Shown here: positions 1 to 9,451 of the stretch, piece by piece | Position numbering within the stretch: the first letter of the stretch is position 1 | How the letters are laid out: each line of letters begins with the position of its first letter | Origin: Nocardia puris | GTDB lineage: Bacteria; Actinomycetota; Actinomycetes; Mycobacteriales; Mycobacteriaceae | Assembly: GCF_003315035.1 (NCBI RefSeq) | Contig: NZ_QNRE01000008.1 | Location: 186,001-250,000, forward strand | Direction of reading: 5' to 3' | DNA: 64,000 nucleotides | Translations under genes and position numbers: made by a program | The notes under the pieces: model-generated | Database searches by the model: none | What the model was told of the DNA's origin: nothing | The model's input: the letters and a program-made list of their open reading frames with translations, nothing else

Positions 1-930
1 CCCCCACACCGAACTCGCGCGCATGACCCACCGGACCCGCACCCGGCGACGCCGCCAACGTGATCGTCGAGACCTCGCGAGCGAGCCTGCCCGCTCCGCC
101 CGCGAAGCTCGTCGTGGTCGACCCGTAGCTGTGCCCGAACACATGATTGTCCGGACGCGCCGGTCCGCCGCGCGCGGCACTCGACTCGCGAGAAGCGTTG
201 AACGCGGCGATATCCCGCGCCAGCAGCGCCCCACCCGCCCGCGCCGGGCCGAGCCGGAACGCCCCGGTGTATCCGGTCGGCGCGCCGTAACCCAACCAGG
301 CGATCGACGCCACGGAGCGGCCCGGCGCGCGCCGCGTCGTGACTTCGTAGTGGTTGCGCGCGAAATCCGCGTTCCAGGCGAGCTTCCCGAGATCGGTCTT
401 GATCCCCGGCACATGCCACGACACCGAATCGGCCGTGTCCACGTCACCGATCGCCAGCACCGCGCGACCCTTACCCTCGAACGCTCCCGCGTCGAACGAC
501 AGCAAGTGCACCGGCGGGGTATCGCCGCCGGTCTCGCGGGCCATACGGTCCGCCTCGGCGAGCGCCGCGACTGTCGTGTGCAGATTGGCGAGTCGAGTGT
601 GCTGCTCCTTCGTGCGATCGCTCGAGTGCACGGCGCGCAGGTCCGCCATCTCCCGGACGATCGCAAGGCGGTTCGCGTAATCCCTGGCGACAGCGGGAAT
701 CCCGTCCGCGTTGCCCACGTCCCGCGGGTGCGCCGAGACCACCGCCATCCGCTCGGCGGCACTCAGCCCGCGCCACCACTGCGAGTTCGCCGACGCCAGG
801 TCCCGAGCCGACGCGACCGCCTCGGCGTCGGCGTAGTCGCCGTGCGCCAACCGGTCCGGACCGCCTCCGGGCGCGCGGCGATCCAGCAGCTCCTGCGCCA
901 GACGCAGTTGTTCCCCGGTCGGCCGCCGAT
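1..930 (-). other. Alpha/beta-hydrolase copy E, intact elbow, cut by window edge
   Basis: From about residue 2835 to the edge. Contains NSQWWRGLS, a VGNADGIPA motif and the elbow VFGHSYGSTTTSFAG with the Ser codon at 130-128. Its C-terminal part and any following effector domain lie outside the window. Confidence 0.82.
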
Positions 931-3900
931 CCACGGGCAGCAGGTCCGACAGCGCGAATTGCCGGTCACCGTCGTCGGCGGGGTCCGGCATGGCGCCGCG
1001 CTCCCCGGGATCACCCGGGCCGCGGCTCCCGTCGTCGGCGTCGCCGGGGGCAGGTGGTACCTCGTCGTCCCCGTCGGTCCGCGGCGATTCCGGCGCGGGC
1101 GGCGTGGTCTCCGAATCCGATTCGGCTGCTTCGGATTCCGCCGGATCAGAGGTGGGCTCGGCGCGCCCGGACGCCAGCGCGGCCGCATCGGGACGCGATG
1201 CCTTCGGGTGGGGCGAGGTCCCGTCGCCGGGACCATCGGACGGATCCCGGCCCGGCGCCACCGGCCCCGGATCGTCGGGCCTGCGGTACTTCGGCGAGCC
1301 GTGCTCGATGGTCGCGACACGCGCCGCTTCCGGGTCGCGCGGCAGGGAGCCGACACGGCGCTGCAACCAGGTCGGCTCCTCCACACCGGGCCGGTGCTCG
1401 GCGCGGCTCACCTCGTCCGCGCGGCCCGAGACGATCAAGCCGAAGTTCTCCAGCGCCTCGGTCGGCGTGCGGTGCGCCCACTCGGTGTACTGCCAGTACT
1501 GACGGTGCGTGCGCAGACCGTCCGAGAAGCGCGGCACCCGGGGGAATTCCGCGCGCACGCGCTGCGCGCCGAACGCGGCGATGGCGGGATCGGTGCCCTG
1601 TCCGCGACCCGCGAAACGACCCGGCAGGCCCGGGATGTTCGCGCCGACGAACGTGACCGGGTCGCGCGATCCGATTGCCACGTAGACGTTCTCGGCGCCG
1701 ATGCCGAAATCGCTCGCGTGCCGCAGCGGCCCGGCACCCGGTGAGCCGAGCAGGGTGATGGTGGTGACCTCCCCCGCCAGACGGCCGTTCGCGCCGGCGT
1801 GCCCGGTGGTCGTGGACCCGTAACTGTGGGCGAGGATGTGGTTCTCGGTGCGTCCCGGTCCGCCCTTGTCCGCGTAGAAGTCGCGCGCCGCGTTGAATCC
1901 GGCCATATCGCGGGCCAGCAGCTTGCCGCCCTCCTCGGCCGGACGCTGCGACACCGTCTCGGTCGCCATGGTCTTGCCGCTCGGTGCGTCGTAGCCGATC
2001 CAGGCCACCGAGGCGATCTCCCGTTCCGGAGCCATCCGGGAAGCGACTTCGTACAGGTTGAGCGAGTTGCCCATCCGCGCGCGCATGTGCTGTGCGGTGG
2101 TGGTGATGCCCGGAATCTGCCAGGCCACCGAGTCGGCGGTGTCGATATTGCCGAAGGAGAGCACCGCGCGGCCCGCGTGACGGAACTCGGTGGCACTGAA
2201 GCCGATCAGGTGCACCGGCGGCCTGGCCACATTCGGGTGCAGGCGACCCACCCGCTCCTCGGCGACCGCCAGCGCCCGCCACGTGTAGACCAGATTCTCC
2301 ACCTCGAGCCGGGTGGTGCCGTCCAGCTGAGAGCGCATCCACTGCTCCGGATCGGTGCCGTCGGGCACCTGGCCGGCGAATTCCGCCAGATCGCGGGCGA
2401 GCGCCAGGCGGTTCGCGTAGTCGCGGACATGCGCCGGGATGCCGTCGGCATTGCCGATATGGTGCGGGTGGGTCCGCACCAGCAGACTCCGTTCCTCGGT
2501 GGTGAGCGAGTGCCACCACCGGGCGTTGTCGGTGGTCCGTTCCCGCGCCGAACCCATGATGTCGTCCGGGTCGACGGCGTGCAGCAGTCGCGCGGGGCGC
2601 GCGCCCGGGGCCAGCCGGTCCAGGAGTTCACGGGCCGCGACACGATCAGCGTCCGTGACGGGCGCGTCGGGAGGCAGTACCCGATCAGGACTCCATCGCG
2701 GCGCGTCACGGTCGGGCCCGGCGTCCACCGGGATCGCGTGCTCGGGTCGTTCGCCGCGCGCGACGGCGAACGCGCGGCTCACGTCGGCGGCCGTCACGAC
2801 CTGGGAGCTGGGTTTCGGGCGCGGGGGCGACTGGTCCGGGGTGGCGATCTCGTCACCCCGGCCCGCCGTGATCAGCCCGACATTGGCCAGCGAGGCGGTC
2901 GGGGTGCGGCTGTGGATATCCGTGTGCGCCAGGTAGCCGCGATGCGCTTCGCGGCGCCCCGCGAACTCCCTGGTATCCGGATAGCGCGCGAGGATCTGCC
3001 TGGCGCCGAAGGCATCCGACACCGGATCGGCGCCCAGCCCGCGCCGTAGGACCCGACCGGCCCGGCCGGGATTGGCGACCGTGTCGCGCGGCGCGGCGGC
3101 CACGAACACGTTGCCGCGCCCGATGCCGAAGTCGTCGGCGGTGCGGACCGGCCCGGAGCCTGCGGGTCCGAGCAGGGTGACAGTCGAGATGCGCCCGGCC
3201 AGTCTGCCGTCGGCACCGGCGAAGCCGGCGGTGACGGCGCCGAACCCGTGCGCGATCAGGTGGGCGGCCCCTGGTCCGCCCGGAGCCGTGTGCGCTCTGC
3301 TCGTGTGCCATGCCGCGACGTCCCGCGCCAGCAGGTACCCGCCGACCGCCGCCCGCCGGGGGTTGCCCGCTTCCGGTTTGGTGTCCGGATGGTCGTAGCC
3401 GATCCAGACGACCGAAGCGACGTCGGCGTGCGCGGTGAGATTCGAGGTGACCTCGAACTGCGCGCGGGCGAACGACATCCGCGTTCCGACGTCGGCCAGC
3501 GTGGTGCCGCGCCCGCTCACGTGCCACGACACCGAGGACGCCCGGTCCAGATCACCGAGCGCGACCACGATTTTGCCCTTGCCCTGGAAGGCGCCGGGAT
3601 CGTAGGAGATCAGGTGCACCGGCGGGGAGCCGAGGGTGCGGGCGGCCCGGCGGCGCATCGCGACCAGCTCGTCGTGGGCGGTGACGACGTTGCGCAGCTC
3701 CCGCCACTGCGCCGGGGTCAAGTCCGGCCGCCGCCCGCCGTTGTCGCCGAGTTCGACCAGTCGGCGCAGGTCCCGTGCCAGCGCCAGCTCGTTGGCGGCG
3801 TTGCGGTCGGCGGCCGGGATGCCGTCGGTGTTGCCGATCACCCTGGGGTAGGTCATCGCCAAAGCGGAGCGTTGCTCGTCGGTGAGCCCGTGCCACCAGG

Positions 3901-6900
3901 TCGCGTTGAAGTCGGCGCGGCGCGCGGACGCGTCGACCACGTCACCGGGCGGGACGGGACGCGCGAGCATGGCGAGCAAACGCGCTTCGGGATGGGCGGG
4001 TATGTCGGCCCGCACCTCGGCGGGTAGCAGTGTTCGCAGCTGCCGCACGGCGTCCTCGGCCAGCTCCCGCTCCGCCGCGGTGGGCGCGCGGTCCGCGGGA
4101 ACTCCCGCATCGGCGCGTGGCTCGTTGCCGGCGGGCGGCACCGGCGCCGTGCCGTCCCGGACCACCAGCGGTTCCGGCTCGCCGGAGCGGTCGCGGGCGG
4201 CCGGGGCGAGGTCCTCGCCCGCCGCGATCATCCCGAACTGGCGCAAGGCTTCCGAAGGCAGCCTGCCCTCCGGATCGGCGTGGAAGTACAACTCGGACAA
4301 CGGCACTCGGTGGTTGGCCGGCGTATCCACGGGAATCCGCCGCGCCCCGAACGACTCTGCGGTCGGGTCCACCGGTCCCGTGGCGGTGATCGCCCCCACC
4401 AGTCGCGCGGGCACGGCGGCGAACCACGGACCACGGTCCCGCTCCGACGTGGCGACGAAGACATTTCGGCCGACGCCGAACTCGGCTGCGGATCGGATGG
4501 GGCCCACCTCATGGGCGCCGACCAGGGTGACGGTGTCGGCCAGCGCGGCAAGTCGCCGGCGCCGGCCCGCGTGGCCGAGTGTGATCGCGCCATGGCGATG
4601 GCCGAAGAGGTGGTTCGAATGGCCGGGCGCATCGCCGCGCGCGGCCGCCGCGGCTCTGGTGGCGTCGAACCCGATCAGGTCGCGCACCAGCAGATCGCCG
4701 CCCCGGCGGGCGAGGCGGTCGGCGCCGAGCGCCAGCCGGTTCGCGGGGGTGCGTCCGCCCACCCAGGCCACGCTCGCCACCGGCCGGCCGGCGGCGGCCC
4801 GCGCGGTGGACTCGTAGTGCGCGGCGGCCGCCGTCACATGGTCGTCGATGCGGCGCAACGACGTTCCGCTGTCGGGCACGTGCCACGCGACCGACTCCGC
4901 CCGATCGAGATCTCCGAAGGCCACCACCGCGCGGCCGTGCCCGCCGTTGATCGCGGCGTCGTAGGCGAGCAGCCGTACCGGCGGCCGCGGCACGCCGGGA
5001 TCCAACGCCGCCGCGAGACGATCCGCGCGCGCCAGCGCTTCCCTGGTGCGGATCATGTTGCGCAACTGGTCGGGCTCGGCGCGGTGGAACTCGGGGTTCA
5101 CCACCTGGCCCATGCCGAGCCGCTCCGGCGTGCGGGCGCGGAACGATCCCAAATCGCGTTCCAGGGCAAGGCGATTGGCGCGATCCCGGACATCGGCGGG
5201 GATGCCGTCGGCATTGCCGATCAGCTCCGGATGCACGCGGATCATCGCGGCGCGCTGGTCGTCGGTGAGGCGATGCCACCAGTCGGAGTTGGCGCGCGCC
5301 CGGTCGCGGGTCGCGACGTCGGTCGCGGGTCCGTGCTCATCGCCGTGCAGCAGCCGGGCGGGGCTACCGCCGTCCAGTTCACGCACCGCCGCGGCGGCGA
5401 GGTCGATCTCGGCGTCGGTGATCGGCTCGTCGACCATCCGGCTGGCAGGCGAATCCGGGTCGGTGATCGGATCGTCGATCGTCTCGTCGGCGGGCGAATC
5501 GTCGTCGGCGCGCGAATCCGTGTCCCCGATAGCGGAATCCGGCCGCACCGCGTTCGCGGCGGTCTCCGCGGTGTGCGCCGCCGTGACCGGGCGTAGTGTC
5601 TCCCCCTTCGCCCCGTAGAAGATTCCCCAGGTGGCTTCCGCTTCGGGTGTGTCGTCGGGGTCGAAGACGAACGGCCGATCCGCGCGCAGCGGATCGTCGA
5701 CCATCACCGAGTCCGTCTCGGCGTCGTAGTACATGGTGTAGGCGTGCGCGCCCACGCCGTGCTCGTCCGCCGCGGCGCGCTGGTCGACCACCACGGCCGT
5801 GGCACGGCCGCCCAGCTGCGCCAACCCGTTCGCGATCATCTCGTGGGGCGAGCGCTTCCGGTCACCGGTCACCGGCGTCAGCTCGCCGCCCGCGGCGTTC
5901 TGCGCCTGCTGCCAGCTCACACCCTCCGGGCCCACCGCCCCCGGTTCGAACAGCGTGATAGTCGTATTGCCGGTCTGCGTGGCGGCCCGCCACAGCGCCG
6001 ACTCGAGGCAATTGTTCTTGCTCGGGGCGGGACGGCTGGGGAGGGCGTCCGCCGGAACGGCATCGGGCGCACGGTGGCCCGTCGCGCCGACGAGATCGGC
6101 GACCACGGCGTCGATGCGATACATCGCGTCGGCCGGTACCCCGCCCGGCAGCGTGCCGCGCTGGGCCGTGCCGAGCGTGTGATAACGCCGCCCGTTCTCG
6201 TCGGTGACGTGGACGCGCACCTCGTCACCGAAACTCCCCGGGCGAATGCGCGCGTCACCGGGCAGGCCGCCGAGGACGACATCGCCGGCCATACCCGTCA
6301 GACGGCCGCCGCGGCCCGCGGCCTCGGCGACGTCTACGCCGTAGTCGTGGGCGACGATCGTGTTCCGCGGGCGGGCGCCGTCGTCCGACCGCACCGAACG
6401 CGCCGCGTCGGCCGCCGCGACGTCGCGCAGGAGCAACCGCGCCCCTTCCCGCGCGCGGGTCAGCGAGACCGATTGGAACGCGGCTCGCAGGCCATGTCCC
6501 TTACCGGCCGGCGCGTCGTAGCCGACCCAGGCGATCGAGGCCAGAGAACCACCGCCGCGCACGCTGCCCGCCGCGGCCAGGTGCGTGTTCAGCACGGTGC
6601 CGAGGCTCTCCCCGAGCGCGCCGACGGACTGCCCGCGGCCACCGACGTGCCAGGACACGCGATCGGCGGTATCGACATCGCCGAATGCGACCGCGGCGCC
6701 GCCCTTTCCGCCGAACGCCGTGGAGTCGAACGCCAGCACGCGCACCGGCAACCCCGGCGATTTCGCGTCGGCATGCGCCTGCGCGGCGGCCAGCGCGCGC
6801 ACCGTGCTGCGGAGGTTGGACAACTGCGTGCGCTCGGCGTCAGACAGGGTGTCGCGGGAGAGGAGATCATCGATCTCCCTGGCGATTCGCAGCCGATTGG

Positions 6901-9433
6901 CGGCGTCGGACGAGGCCGCATCGATACCGGGCGCGCGGCCGACGGTGGCCGGATGCGTCCGGATCATGGCGGCGCGTTCGTCCGGTGACAGCGAATCCCA
7001 CCACCGGGCGTTGGCGCGGGCCAGTTCCCGAGCGCGAGCGCGCGAGGTGGTCCCCTCGTTGTGCAGCAGATCGCTGAGGTCCGCGCCGTCGCGCTGCTCG
7101 GCGAGCTTGCGCGCGGCCGACTCGGCGGCGCGGGTCTCCGCGTCCGACGGCGGAGCCAGGTTCTCGGGCAACACATGCCGGCGCGGACGGGCGCTGTCGC
7201 CGGAATCATCGGCGCCGGGTGGGGTCGGGGCGGATTCCGGGTCGGCGTTCGCGTCCGGGTTCGTGTCCGGTCGAGTGCCCGCTCCCGCCTCGGCCGTGGC
7301 GTCCCTGGCGGCGGGCCGCGTGCCTTCCCCCGCCCGTGTCCCCGCTTCGGGCCCCGCGACGAGCGGCGGCGCCGGGGAGACCACCACCGGGGCCACCGTG
7401 TCCGCACCGGTGTCGACCTCGAGGTCCGAATCGGTGCCCGCGCGCGCCGGGTCCGCCGCGGACGGCGCTTCGGTATCGGCCGTATTCGCTTGCACGACAA
7501 CGGGATCGGTGACCGTGCTGGCGGCCGGGGCGCCCGCGGCCCCGGCCCGTGGCCGCGCGTCGCCGGTGTCGGTGTCGGTGTCGGTGTCGGTGCCCGGGGT
7601 GCGCGCCACCGAACTCTCTCCCGGGCGAGGCGAACTACCGTCGAGCACCGAGGTTCCGCTCGGCTGAGTGCCGTCGGCATCCGTGGCCGAGGTCTGGCGC
7701 GCCGGGCCGGCCGAAGAGGCGCCCGCCGCGGGCGCGCCGGGCTGGGCCCCTTGGGCGGGTGTCCCGGCGGCCGGGCCGGTCGCCGCGGAAGTCACTCCTG
7801 ACGGCGTCGCCGTGACACCGGCCACGGGAGTACCGGGCGGCGGCGAACCGATACCACCTTGTGCCGCACCGGCGTTCGCGGCAGCTCCGCCGCCCTCGGC
7901 GCTGCCTTCCATACCCTCGGTCTGCGCACCGCTGCCGTCCATCGAGACAGACGCACCGGCTGCGCGCGCGCCGTCGGTGGTCGAGGAACTCGACGGCTTG
8001 TCGCCACCGGAATCCGCGCGTGTATCCCCGGAAGCACTCTCGGACTTGCCTGCCGCGTCCACGGAACGGTCGCTGTCCCCACGACCGTCCTGCCCGCCGT
8101 CCTCGGACGGTGACCGCTCCCCCGACCCCGCGGTGGCGCGGTCGTCCGCCGCACCCTGATCACCGGGGGGTGCCGCACCCCGGTCGCCACCACCCTGTCC
8201 GGACTGCTCGCCACCGCCGGTCGAGGACGGTTGCGCGCCCGAATGTCCGGCGCCGTTCCGCTGTCCCGCGCCTTCACCCGCGTTCTGCGCGGCGCCCGCG
8301 CCGTTCGGGGAGCTGGGCTGGGCTCCGTGGGACTGTGTGCTGCCGGTGTTGTTCGCCGACCCGCTCGGAGAGCTGCCCTGCCCGTCCGGCGAGGGCCCGG
8401 AAGCCGGCGGCGTGGTGCCGTCCGGCCCGCCGGGCATGGTGCCGATATTCACCGTGGGGTTACGCACGTTCGGCATGGGTCCGCCGCCGAAATCGGTCAG
8501 TCCGCGCCAGCCGTAGATCGCGCTCGGCCCCATGCCAGACAACGCGCCACCGACGAACATTCGCGGATCCAGATCCCACTCCCCGGTGATGACGCCGGTG
8601 GACACATAGGCCGCCGCCGCGCCGCCGAGCCCCGCGGTCCCACCGACGACCGCGCCCTTGAACATTCCCTCGAAGCCGGAGTCACCGAGGCTGGTCCGGC
8701 TCATCAGCCGGTGCATGCCGAACCCGGTGGCGCCACCCGCCCCACCCGCGATCGCGGAGATGATCGCGTTCTGGCCGACCTGCCCCCAGTTCATCTCCTT
8801 CTGGTAGCCCTGGGAGACGTTGAGGCCCTGGATCGCGGTCTCCTGAATGGTGCCCTGGATCACCTCCACGATCGCCTCCTGGACGATCTCGTAGACGACC
8901 TTGATCACGATGTCCTGCGCCGCGCGCGAGATCGCCATCCGGCCGACGATGGAGGTGATCCGGTTCAGCAGCATGCCCCCGAGCCACCGGATCGCCACCT
9001 GGGTCGCGGCCGTGAGACCCGCCTGCGCGAACGGCGCGCCGGGGCCCAGGAACGCGGCGTAGGCCAGCTCCGCGGCGAGCCAGGCCAGTGAGAAGATCAC
9101 ATTGAGCTTCCCCGACCGGATCTGTCCCGCGTATTCGAGCGCCGTGTCGCCCATCTGCTCGAAGATGCCGGCCAGCGCGTCCAGCGACGCGTCGCCGGAG
9201 ATGAGCTTGTCCAGCTCCTGCCGGATCTGCTCTTTACCGTCGCCTTCCGGGTAGGCGACCAGCAGCGACCTGATCGCGGTCTCGGCCTCGGGAACCGCCA
9301 TGGTCCGCAGGTCCCCGCCGACCTCGGCGAGTTTCTCGGCGAGTTCCTTTTGCAGGTCCTCGTTACCTTCGGGCCACTCGCTGCCCGCCACCCAGTCCAG
9401 CCATTGCAGCCAGCCGGGAATCATGATCGCCAT
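1..9433 (-). CDS. Giant WXG100-headed protein with five alpha/beta-hydrolase copies (3' end outside window)
   Basis: At least 3144 residues, with no stop before the left edge. The ATG start at 9433 gives MAIMIPGWLQWLDWV and lies 18 bases after the stop of the YbaB-like gene, so the two are probably co-transcribed. Order seen: WXG100-like N-terminal domain with Ala/Gly-rich hydrophobic stretches (residues 1-310); a long Gly/Ser/Asp/Pro linker (about 320-790); alpha/beta-hydrolase copy A (about 795-1090); a papain-like domain (about 1137-1278); then hydrolase copies B, C, D and E. Each hydrolase copy begins with a WW..L helical segment and an IGN.DGIP-type motif, as in the DUF1023 (Abhydrolase_8) family. 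Copies D and E keep the nucleophile Ser in HSYGS; A, B and C do not. Likely an ESX-exported effector (inference). The N-terminal head resembles those of CpnT-like proteins. High confidence for the gene and hydrolase family, moderate for export. Confidence 0.9.
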   Translation of the reverse strand, partial: MAIMIPGWLQWLDWVAGSEWPEGNEDLQKELAEKLAEVGGDLRTMAVPEAETAIRSLLVAYPEGDGKEQIRQELDKLISGDASLDALAGIFEQMGDTALEYAGQIRSGKLNVIFSLAWLAAELAYAAFLGPGAPFAQAGLTAATQVAIRWLGGMLLNRITSIVGRMAISRAAQDIVIKVVYEIVQEAIVEVIQGTIQETAIQGLNVSQGYQKEMNWGQVGQNAIISAIAGGAGGATGFGMHRLMSRTSLGDSGFEGMFKGAVVGGTAGLGGAAAAYVSTGVITGEWDLDPRMFVGGALSGMGPSAIYGWRGLTDFGGGPMPNVRNPTVNIGTMPGGPDGTTPPASGPSPDGQGSSPSGSANNTGSTQSHGAQPSSPNGAGAAQNAGEGAGQRNGAGHSGAQPSSTGGGEQSGQGGGDRGAAPPGDQGAADDRATAGSGERSPSEDGGQDGRGDSDRSVDAAGKSESASGDTRADSGGDKPSSSSTTDGARAAGASVSMDGSGAQTEGMEGSAEGGGAAANAGAAQGGIGSPPPGTPVAGVTATPSGVTSAATGPAAGTPAQGAQPGAPAAGASSAGPARQTSATDADGTQPSGTSVLDGSSPRPGESSVARTPGTDTDTDTDTGDARPRAGAAGAPAASTVTDPVVVQANTADTEAPSAADPARAGTDSDLEVDTGADTVAPVVVSPAPPLVAGPEAGTRAGEGTRPAARDATAEAGAGTRPDTNPDANADPESAPTPPGADDSGDSARPRRHVLPENLAPPSDAETRAAESAARKLAEQRDGADLSDLLHNEGTTSRARARELARANARWWDSLSPDERAAMIRTHPATVGRAPGIDAASSDAANRLRIAREIDDLLSRDTLSDAERTQLSNLRSTVRALAAAQAHADAKSPGLPVRVLAFDSTAFGGKGGAAVAFGDVDTADRVSWHVGGRGQSVGALGESLGTVLNTHLAAAGSVRGGGSLASIAWVGYDAPAGKGHGLRAAFQSVSLTRAREGARLLLRDVAAADAARSVRSDDGARPRNTIVAHDYGVDVAEAAGRGGRLTGMAGDVVLGGLPGDARIRPGSFGDEVRVHVTDENGRRYHTLGTAQRGTLPGGVPADAMYRIDAVVADLVGATGHRAPDAVPADALPSRPAPSKNNCLESALWRAATQTGNTTITLFEPGAVGPEGVSWQQAQNAAGGELTPVTGDRKRSPHEMIANGLAQLGGRATAVVVDQRAAADEHGVGAHAYTMYYDAETDSVMVDDPLRADRPFVFDPDDTPEAEATWGIFYGAKGETLRPVTAAHTAETAANAVRPDSAIGDTDSRADDDSPADETIDDPITDPDSPASRMVDEPITDAEIDLAAAAVRELDGGSPARLLHGDEHGPATDVATRDRARANSDWWHRLTDDQRAAMIRVHPELIGNADGIPADVRDRANRLALERDLGSFRARTPERLGMGQVVNPEFHRAEPDQLRNMIRTREALARADRLAAALDPGVPRPPVRLLAYDAAINGGHGRAVVAFGDLDRAESVAWHVPDSGTSLRRIDDHVTAAAAHYESTARAAAGRPVASVAWVGGRTPANRLALGADRLARRGGDLLVRDLIGFDATRAAAAARGDAPGHSNHLFGHRHGAITLGHAGRRRRLAALADTVTLVGAHEVGPIRSAAEFGVGRNVFVATSERDRGPWFAAVPARLVGAITATGPVDPTAESFGARRIPVDTPANHRVPLSELYFHADPEGRLPSEALRQFGMIAAGEDLAPAARDRSGEPEPLVVRDGTAPVPPAGNEPRADAGVPADRAPTAAERELAEDAVRQLRTLLPAEVRADIPAHPEARLLAMLARPVPPGDVVDASARRADFNATWWHGLTDEQRSALAMTYPRVIGNTDGIPAADRNAANELALARDLRRLVELGDNGGRRPDLTPAQWRELRNVVTAHDELVAMRRRAARTLGSPPVHLISYDPGAFQGKGKIVVALGDLDRASSVSWHVSGRGTTLADVGTRMSFARAQFEVTSNLTAHADVASVVWIGYDHPDTKPEAGNPRRAAVGGYLLARDVAAWHTSRAHTAPGGPGAAHLIAHGFGAVTAGFAGADGRLAGRISTVTLLGPAGSGPVRTADDFGIGRGNVFVAAAPRDTVANPGRAGRVLRRGLGADPVSDAFGARQILARYPDTREFAGRREAHRGYLAHTDIHSRTPTASLANVGLITAGRGDEIATPDQSPPRPKPSSQVVTAADVSRAFAVARGERPEHAIPVDAGPDRDAPRWSPDRVLPPDAPVTDADRVAARELLDRLAPGARPARLLHAVDPDDIMGSARERTTDNARWWHSLTTEERSLLVRTHPHHIGNADGIPAHVRDYANRLALARDLAEFAGQVPDGTDPEQWMRSQLDGTTRLEVENLVYTWRALAVAEERVGRLHPNVARPPVHLIGFSATEFRHAGRAVLSFGNIDTADSVAWQIPGITTTAQHMRARMGNSLNLYEVASRMAPEREIASVAWIGYDAPSGKTMATETVSQRPAEEGGKLLARDMAGFNAARDFYADKGGPGRTENHILAHSYGSTTTGHAGANGRLAGEVTTITLLGSPGAGPLRHASDFGIGAENVYVAIGSRDPVTFVGANIPGLPGRFAGRGQGTDPAIAAFGAQRVRAEFPRVPRFSDGLRTHRQYWQYTEWAHRTPTEALENFGLIVSGRADEVSRAEHRPGVEEPTWLQRRVGSLPRDPEAARVATIEHGSPKYRRPDDPGPVAPGRDPSDGPGDGTSPHPKASRPDAAALASGRAEPTSDPAESEAAESDSETTPPAPESPRTDGDDEVPPAPGDADDGSRGPGDPGERGAMPDPADDGDRQFALSDLLPVDRRPTGEQLRLAQELLDRRAPGGGPDRLAHGDYADAEAVASARDLASANSQWWRGLSAAERMAVVSAHPRDVGNADGIPAVARDYANRLAIVREMADLRAVHSSDRTKEQHTRLANLHTTVAALAEADRMARETGGDTPPVHLLSFDAGAFEGKGRAVLAIGDVDTADSVSWHVPGIKTDLGKLAWNADFARNHYEVTTRRAPGRSVASIAWLGYGAPTGYTGAFRLGPARAGGALLARDIAAFNASRESSAARGGPARPDNHVFGHSYGSTTTSFAGGAGRLAREVSTITLAASPGAGPVGHAREFGVG
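1405..2655 (-). other. Alpha/beta-hydrolase copy D, intact nucleophile elbow
   Basis: Residues about 2260-2677. Contains NARWWHSLT, IGNADGIPA and the elbow ILAHSYGSTTTGHAG with the Ser codon at 1825-1823. Fits DUF1023-type alpha/beta hydrolases (lipase/esterase-like); substrate unknown. Confidence 0.82.
2850..4060 (-). other. Alpha/beta-hydrolase copy C, nucleophile Ser replaced by Gly
   Basis: Residues about 1792-2195. NATWWHGLT and IGNTDGIPA are present. The elbow is AHGFG, with the Gly codon at 3247-3245 in the nucleophile position. Probably catalytically dead but structurally conserved. Confidence 0.78.
4210..5395 (-). other. Alpha/beta-hydrolase copy B, nucleophile Ser replaced by Arg
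   Basis: Residues about 1347-1742. Entry helix NSDWWHRLT and the IGNADGIPA motif are present. The elbow reads GHRHG; the Arg codon at 4597-4595 sits where Ser is in the intact copies. Probably catalytically dead. Confidence 0.78.
5600..6025 (-). other. Papain-like (Tox-PL) domain
   Basis: Residues about 1137-1278. Cys at 6010-6008 in NNCLESAL, His at 5745-5743 in GAHAYTM, and Asp in VMVDDPL give a Cys-His-Asp order expected of papain-fold toxin / glutamine-deamidase domains. Substrate unknown. Confidence 0.7.
6160..7050 (-). other. Alpha/beta-hydrolase copy A, nucleophile Ser replaced by Asp
   Basis: Residues about 795-1092. Has the WW..LSPDERAAMI entry helix, a strand pair around VRVLAFDSTAFGGKG, and the elbow AHDYG where copies D and E have HSYG. 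The Asp codon is at 6346-6344. Asp nucleophiles exist in some alpha/beta hydrolases, but the other decayed copies make loss of function more likely. Confidence 0.75.
7565..7592 (-). repeat. Hexanucleotide microsatellite coding (Thr-Asp)n
   Basis: Plus-strand GGTGTC is repeated four times and followed by GGTG. On the coding strand it gives an alternating Thr-Asp run inside the low-complexity linker. Slippage here would change linker length without a frameshift. Confidence 0.85.
8500..9433 (-). other. WXG100-like N-terminal domain of the hydrolase-array giant
   Basis: Residues 1-311. Starts with an amphipathic segment (WLQWLDWVAGSEWPEG), has a YPEGD motif of YxxxD form, and then Ala/Gly/Ile-rich helices with several membrane-like stretches. 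This matches the layout of N-terminal domains of CpnT-like toxins secreted by ESX systems. Family membership is by pattern recognition; export is inferred. Confidence 0.7.
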
Positions 9434-9451
9434 TGCCGCCCCGACCGCGCT

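Noticed and set aside
23..1744. 573-codon plus-strand open frame at the left edge
   Set aside because: Antisense to hydrolase copies D and E, which have intact family motifs.
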